64,000 bases of DNA from Ruegeria sp. THAF57 (GTDB lineage: Bacteria; Pseudomonadota; Alphaproteobacteria; Rhodobacterales; Rhodobacteraceae). The position numbers and the translations under genes were made by a program. Shown piece after piece: positions 61,506 through 64,000 of the stretch; within the stretch, counting starts at the first letter, position 1; each line of letters begins with the position of its first letter. Under the pieces are notes generated by a model. The model did no database searches. It worked only from the letters and a program-made list of their open reading frames with translations, and had not been told where the DNA came from. The DNA lies in NCBI RefSeq assembly GCF_903914075.1, contig NZ_CAIWNQ010000002.1, forward strand, positions 1-64,000, read 5' to 3'.

Positions 61506-61907
61506 TCAGGCGGACGGGTCGGAATTTCCAAGCAATTGGACGCCGTTGATCTTCCATCCGCTTTCAAGCTGGATCATTTGATAGTCAAGGATATGGGCGC
61601 GCCCGTCCCCATCCACGATCATCACCTTCTGCCACAGTGCCCCGGCAACTTCGCGCAACTCCAGAAACCTTACTTCAGACGGTCGCCAGACCATCGGATA
61701 GCCGTTTCGCACCATCGCCCCGAAATTCTCAGGCGTCCGAAAAATGTTCTGGATATTCGGGCTGGCGAAGGTAAAGGCGGTGACGAAATCATCCGCTTTG
61801 AACGCCTGTATCTGGGCTGCGATGTTGGCCTCAATCTCGGCGTCCTGAGCGGCACCGCTCGTGACCAGCCCGGCACTGAAGGCTACGGCAAGAATAATAC
61901 GGCGCAT
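61506..61907 (-). CDS. DUF4864 domain secreted protein
   Basis: A 133-aa protein with signal peptide (MRRIILAVAFSAGLVTSGAA, cleavage after AQ nearby) and the DUF4864 pattern: IAAQIQAFKADDFVTAFTFA, SPNIQNIFRTPENFGAMVRN, GYPMVWRPSEVRFLEL and the C-terminal LDYQMIQLESGWKINGVQLL. This NTF2-like family is widespread in Rhodobacterales with unknown role. Transcribed in the same direction as lysK upstream, with about 50 bp between. Confidence 0.88.
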   Translation of the reverse strand: MRRIILAVAFSAGLVTSGAAQDAEIEANIAAQIQAFKADDFVTAFTFASPNIQNIFRTPENFGAMVRNGYPMVWRPSEVRFLELREVAGALWQKVMIVDGDGRAHILDYQMIQLESGWKINGVQLLGNSDPSA

Positions 61908-61955
61908 GGGGCCACCTCCTGATCCAAGAGTAGCCCCATGAGGTATCAGGTCAAA

Positions 61956-63530
61956 TCAGACCAGTTCTCCGGCCAGCGCCTTGTCGATCAAGGCAATCGT
62001 TTCGGGCACGCCATACAGCGCGATAAATCCACCAAAACGCGGCCCCTGAGAGGCCCCCAAGAGGACTTCGTACAGGGCGGTAAACCATCCCCGCAGCGGG
62101 TCGAACCGATCCCGCCCGATGGCATAGACCACGGATTGCAACGCCTCATCTTCGATCGGACCGTCATAGTCTGCAAGCGCGGCTTTAAGCGCTTCCAACG
62201 CCTCGCGCTCTTGATCTGTAGGTGCACGATGTTGGCGGGTTGGCTTGACGAAATCGTTGAAATAGCGAACCGCAAAACTTGCCGCCTGATCAAGGTCAGG
62301 ATGCGTTTCGGCCGTGGCTTCTGGCGCGTAGCGACGGATAAAGCCCCACAACGCCTCTTTGTCCTCGGCACCGGACACAGACGCAAGGTTCAACAACATC
62401 GCAAACGGCACCATCAGGGTCGATTCAGGAACGTCGCCGCCGTGAATATGCCAAACGGGGTTGTTCAACTGTGCCTTCAATTCTTGCCCCGGATAGGCTC
62501 GCAACTGCTGGTGATACTCATCCACCGCTTTGGGAATGACATCAAAATACAGACGCTTGGCCGTCTTGGGCTTTTGGTACATGAAATACGAAAGGCTTTC
62601 GGGCGCGGCGTAGGTCAGCCACTCCTCCATCGACAAGCCGTTGCCTTTCGATTTCGAGATCTTTTGCCCCTGCTCATCATTGAACAACTCATAGCTCAGC
62701 GACTCGGGCGGCTGTTTACCCAGCGCCCGGCAGATTTTCGACGACTGCGTGACCGAGTCGATCAGGTCCTTGCCCGACATCTCATAGTCCACGCCCAGCG
62801 CGGCCCACCGCATGGCCCAGTCCGGCTTCCACTGCATCTTGACGTTGCCGCCGGTGACCGGGATTTCAACCTTCTCGCCATCGGGTTCCTGATAGACGAT
62901 CGTCCCCTTGGCCACGTTTCGCTCGAGCGTGGGAACCTGCAGAACGTGGCCGGTTTTCGGACTGATCGGCAGGAAGCAGGAATAGGTCTCGCGCCGCTCT
63001 GCCCCTAGGGTCGGCAGCATGATTTCCTGAATTTTCTCGAACCGGTCCAAGGCCGTCAACAGCATCTCATCAAACTTGCCGCTGGTATAGTAATCGGTGG
63101 CCGAGGCGAATTCATACTGGAACCCGAAGCTATCCAGAAAGTCACACAGCATCGCGTTATTGTGCTGCGCAAAACCTTCATGCGTCCCAAAGGGATCGCG
63201 CACTTTGGTCAGCGGCAGGTGCAGGTCTTCTTTCAACTCTTCCTGCATCGGTACGTTGGTCGGCACTTTGCGGAAACCATCCATATCGTCCGAAAAACAA
63301 ATCAGCTTGGTGGGAATATCGCTGATCTGCTCAAACGCGTGACGCACCATCGAAGTCCGGGCAACCTCGCCAAATGTTCCGATATGCGGCAGGCCCGACG
63401 GTCCATACCCTGTCTGAAACAGCACATACCCCTTTTCCGGAGCGCCCTTCTGATAGCGTTTGAGCACCCGGCGCGCCTCTTCAAAAGGCCAGGCCTTGGA
63501 CGGCATCGCGGTTTCACGCAGTTCAGACAT
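61956..63530 (-). CDS. lysK: Lysyl-tRNA synthetase, class I
   Basis: A 524-aa class I lysyl-tRNA synthetase, the archaeal-type enzyme also used by many alphaproteobacteria in place of class II LysS. It charges tRNA-Lys with lysine in the cytosol. The HIGH motif is PHIGT (in GPSGLPHIGTFGEVARTS) and the KMSKS motif is KISKSKG. The anticodon-binding alpha-helix cage occupies the C-terminal third (NDFVKPTRQHRAPTDQEREA). ATG 63530 is chosen because MSELRETAMPSKAWPFEEAR is the normal N-terminus; the 56 upstream in-frame codons are not conserved. Confidence 0.96.
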   Translation of the reverse strand: MSELRETAMPSKAWPFEEARRVLKRYQKGAPEKGYVLFQTGYGPSGLPHIGTFGEVARTSMVRHAFEQISDIPTKLICFSDDMDGFRKVPTNVPMQEELKEDLHLPLTKVRDPFGTHEGFAQHNNAMLCDFLDSFGFQYEFASATDYYTSGKFDEMLLTALDRFEKIQEIMLPTLGAERRETYSCFLPISPKTGHVLQVPTLERNVAKGTIVYQEPDGEKVEIPVTGGNVKMQWKPDWAMRWAALGVDYEMSGKDLIDSVTQSSKICRALGKQPPESLSYELFNDEQGQKISKSKGNGLSMEEWLTYAAPESLSYFMYQKPKTAKRLYFDVIPKAVDEYHQQLRAYPGQELKAQLNNPVWHIHGGDVPESTLMVPFAMLLNLASVSGAEDKEALWGFIRRYAPEATAETHPDLDQAASFAVRYFNDFVKPTRQHRAPTDQEREALEALKAALADYDGPIEDEALQSVVYAIGRDRFDPLRGWFTALYEVLLGASQGPRFGGFIALYGVPETIALIDKALAGELV

Positions 63531-63664
63531 TATTCGACAAGCTCCATCGGGGAAAATAGCGCCGGTCACCGCATGCAACCGACCGGCCCCTCCTATTGTG
63601 CCGGTGCAGCATGAGTCAATAAAGGCTGGGGTTTTTCCTGACGGGAAAGCCTGGAAACGCGGGA

Positions 63665-64000
63665 TCAGGCGGTCAATTGATCCAGTTTCGCCGCCCAAAT
63701 GAAATCATTCTCGCTGAGCCCGCCAATTTCGTGCGTCGTCAATTTGATATCCACATAACCCCAGCCAAACGCGATATCGGGATGGTGGCCCTGTTGATCC
63801 GCAAGCCACGCACAAAGATTGGCCAAATACGTTGCCTTGGCAAACCCCTTGAACGCATAGTGGCGGCTCAGCGTTTTTGCGTCCGCGTCCAGTTTCCAAT
63901 CAGAGGCAAGCTCGGCCATATGTGTATTGGCCTCATCAGCCGTCAAAGGTGGAATTCCTCCGGAACAGGGCACGCAGGTCCGGTCTGATAGGCTGCAGGT
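63665..64000 (-). CDS. phhB: 4a-hydroxytetrahydrobiopterin dehydratase (PhhB/PCD), cut by window edge
   Basis: Pterin-4a-carbinolamine dehydratase recycles the pterin cofactor of aromatic amino acid hydroxylases. The 3' 112 codons are inside the window: LSDRTCVPCSGGIPPLT at the visible N-terminal part, the helix LASDWKLDADAKTLSRHYAF, the active-site motif QQGHHPDIAFGWGYVDIKLT (His-His-Pro-Asp) and THEIGGLSENDF. The frame stays open to position 64000, and the segment LSDRTCVPCSGG is conserved, so the start codon lies beyond the right edge. The GTG at 63973 codes the Val of CVPC and is not the start. Confidence 0.93.
   Translation of the reverse strand, partial: TCSLSDRTCVPCSGGIPPLTADEANTHMAELASDWKLDADAKTLSRHYAFKGFAKATYLANLCAWLADQQGHHPDIAFGWGYVDIKLTTHEIGGLSENDFIWAAKLDQLTA

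Noticed and set aside
61938-63008. Plus-strand 356-codon frame opposite lysK
   Set aside because: Shadow frame of a full-length lysyl-tRNA synthetase.
63973-63973. GTG 63973 as start of the pterin dehydratase
   Set aside because: The frame continues upstream to the window edge with the conserved segment LSDRTCVPCSGG, so this GTG is an internal Val codon.

Overview
The window looks like a chromosomal segment of a marine alphaproteobacterium of the Roseobacter group (Rhodobacteraceae). This is an inference from moderately high GC coding DNA, an alphaproteobacterial-type LexA box, class I lysyl-tRNA synthetase, an NDUFS4-like complex I accessory gene, a GPH-sulfatase-GH3 cluster suited to algal polysaccharides, and the general gene content. 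No rRNA genes and no CRISPR array are visible.

Layout. 0.4-3.0 kb: 5-oxoprolinase operon pxpB-pxpC-pxpA, followed by an uncharacterised protein with the ligand pattern of 4-hydroxyphenylpyruvate dioxygenase. 4.4-10.4 kb: housekeeping genes (D-Ala-D-Ala carboxypeptidase with SPOR domain, HAD hydrolase, clpS, rsmC-like methyltransferase, SDR with an altered active site, hemF, a secreted protein). 10.5-13.0 kb: modABC molybdate uptake. 13.3-14.5 kb: class V aminotransferase. 14.59 kb: tRNA-Val(TAC) with an integrase N-terminal fragment beside it, then a cupin protein and a molybdopterin oxidoreductase. 18.1-32.3 kb: OmpA-like protein, a complete type I secretion system (TolC, ABC, HlyD) and a convergent ~2,740-residue RTX/cadherin-like protein that is its likely substrate. 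32.4 kb: IS3-family transposase remnant. 32.6-39.1 kb: GPH transporter, sulfatase and GH3 glycosidase, with a divergent AraC regulator.

39.2-51.6 kb is the accessory core. A decayed siphovirus-like prophage (tail tube, head-tail genes, tape-measure fragment, defective integrase) ends in a 50-bp copy of the 3' end of tRNA-Arg(TCT). Immediately next to it a second, apparently intact 8.8-kb element runs to the real tRNA-Arg, which carries the other copy of the 50-bp repeat. This element has integrase, AlpA-type regulator, Toprim primase-like protein, VapE-type ATPase, an iteron-like repeat cluster with hairpins (candidate origin), a helix-turn-helix protein resembling a small terminase, a chain of seven or eight small overlapping unknown genes, one oppositely oriented secreted protein, and a non-coding end with strong hairpins. 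No capsid or tail genes were recognised in it. The architecture is that of a phage satellite (PICI-like) and is the most interesting feature of the window.

51.6-64.0 kb returns to core genome: GNAT acetyltransferase and NDUFS4-like protein, uvrB behind a near-consensus SOS box, small enzymes and secreted proteins (two ABM-like proteins, MmcQ/YjbR, excalibur protein, PNPOx-like protein, universal stress protein), a large pectin-lyase-fold protein, DUF4864 protein, lysK, and the 3' part of a pterin carbinolamine dehydratase gene cut by the window edge.
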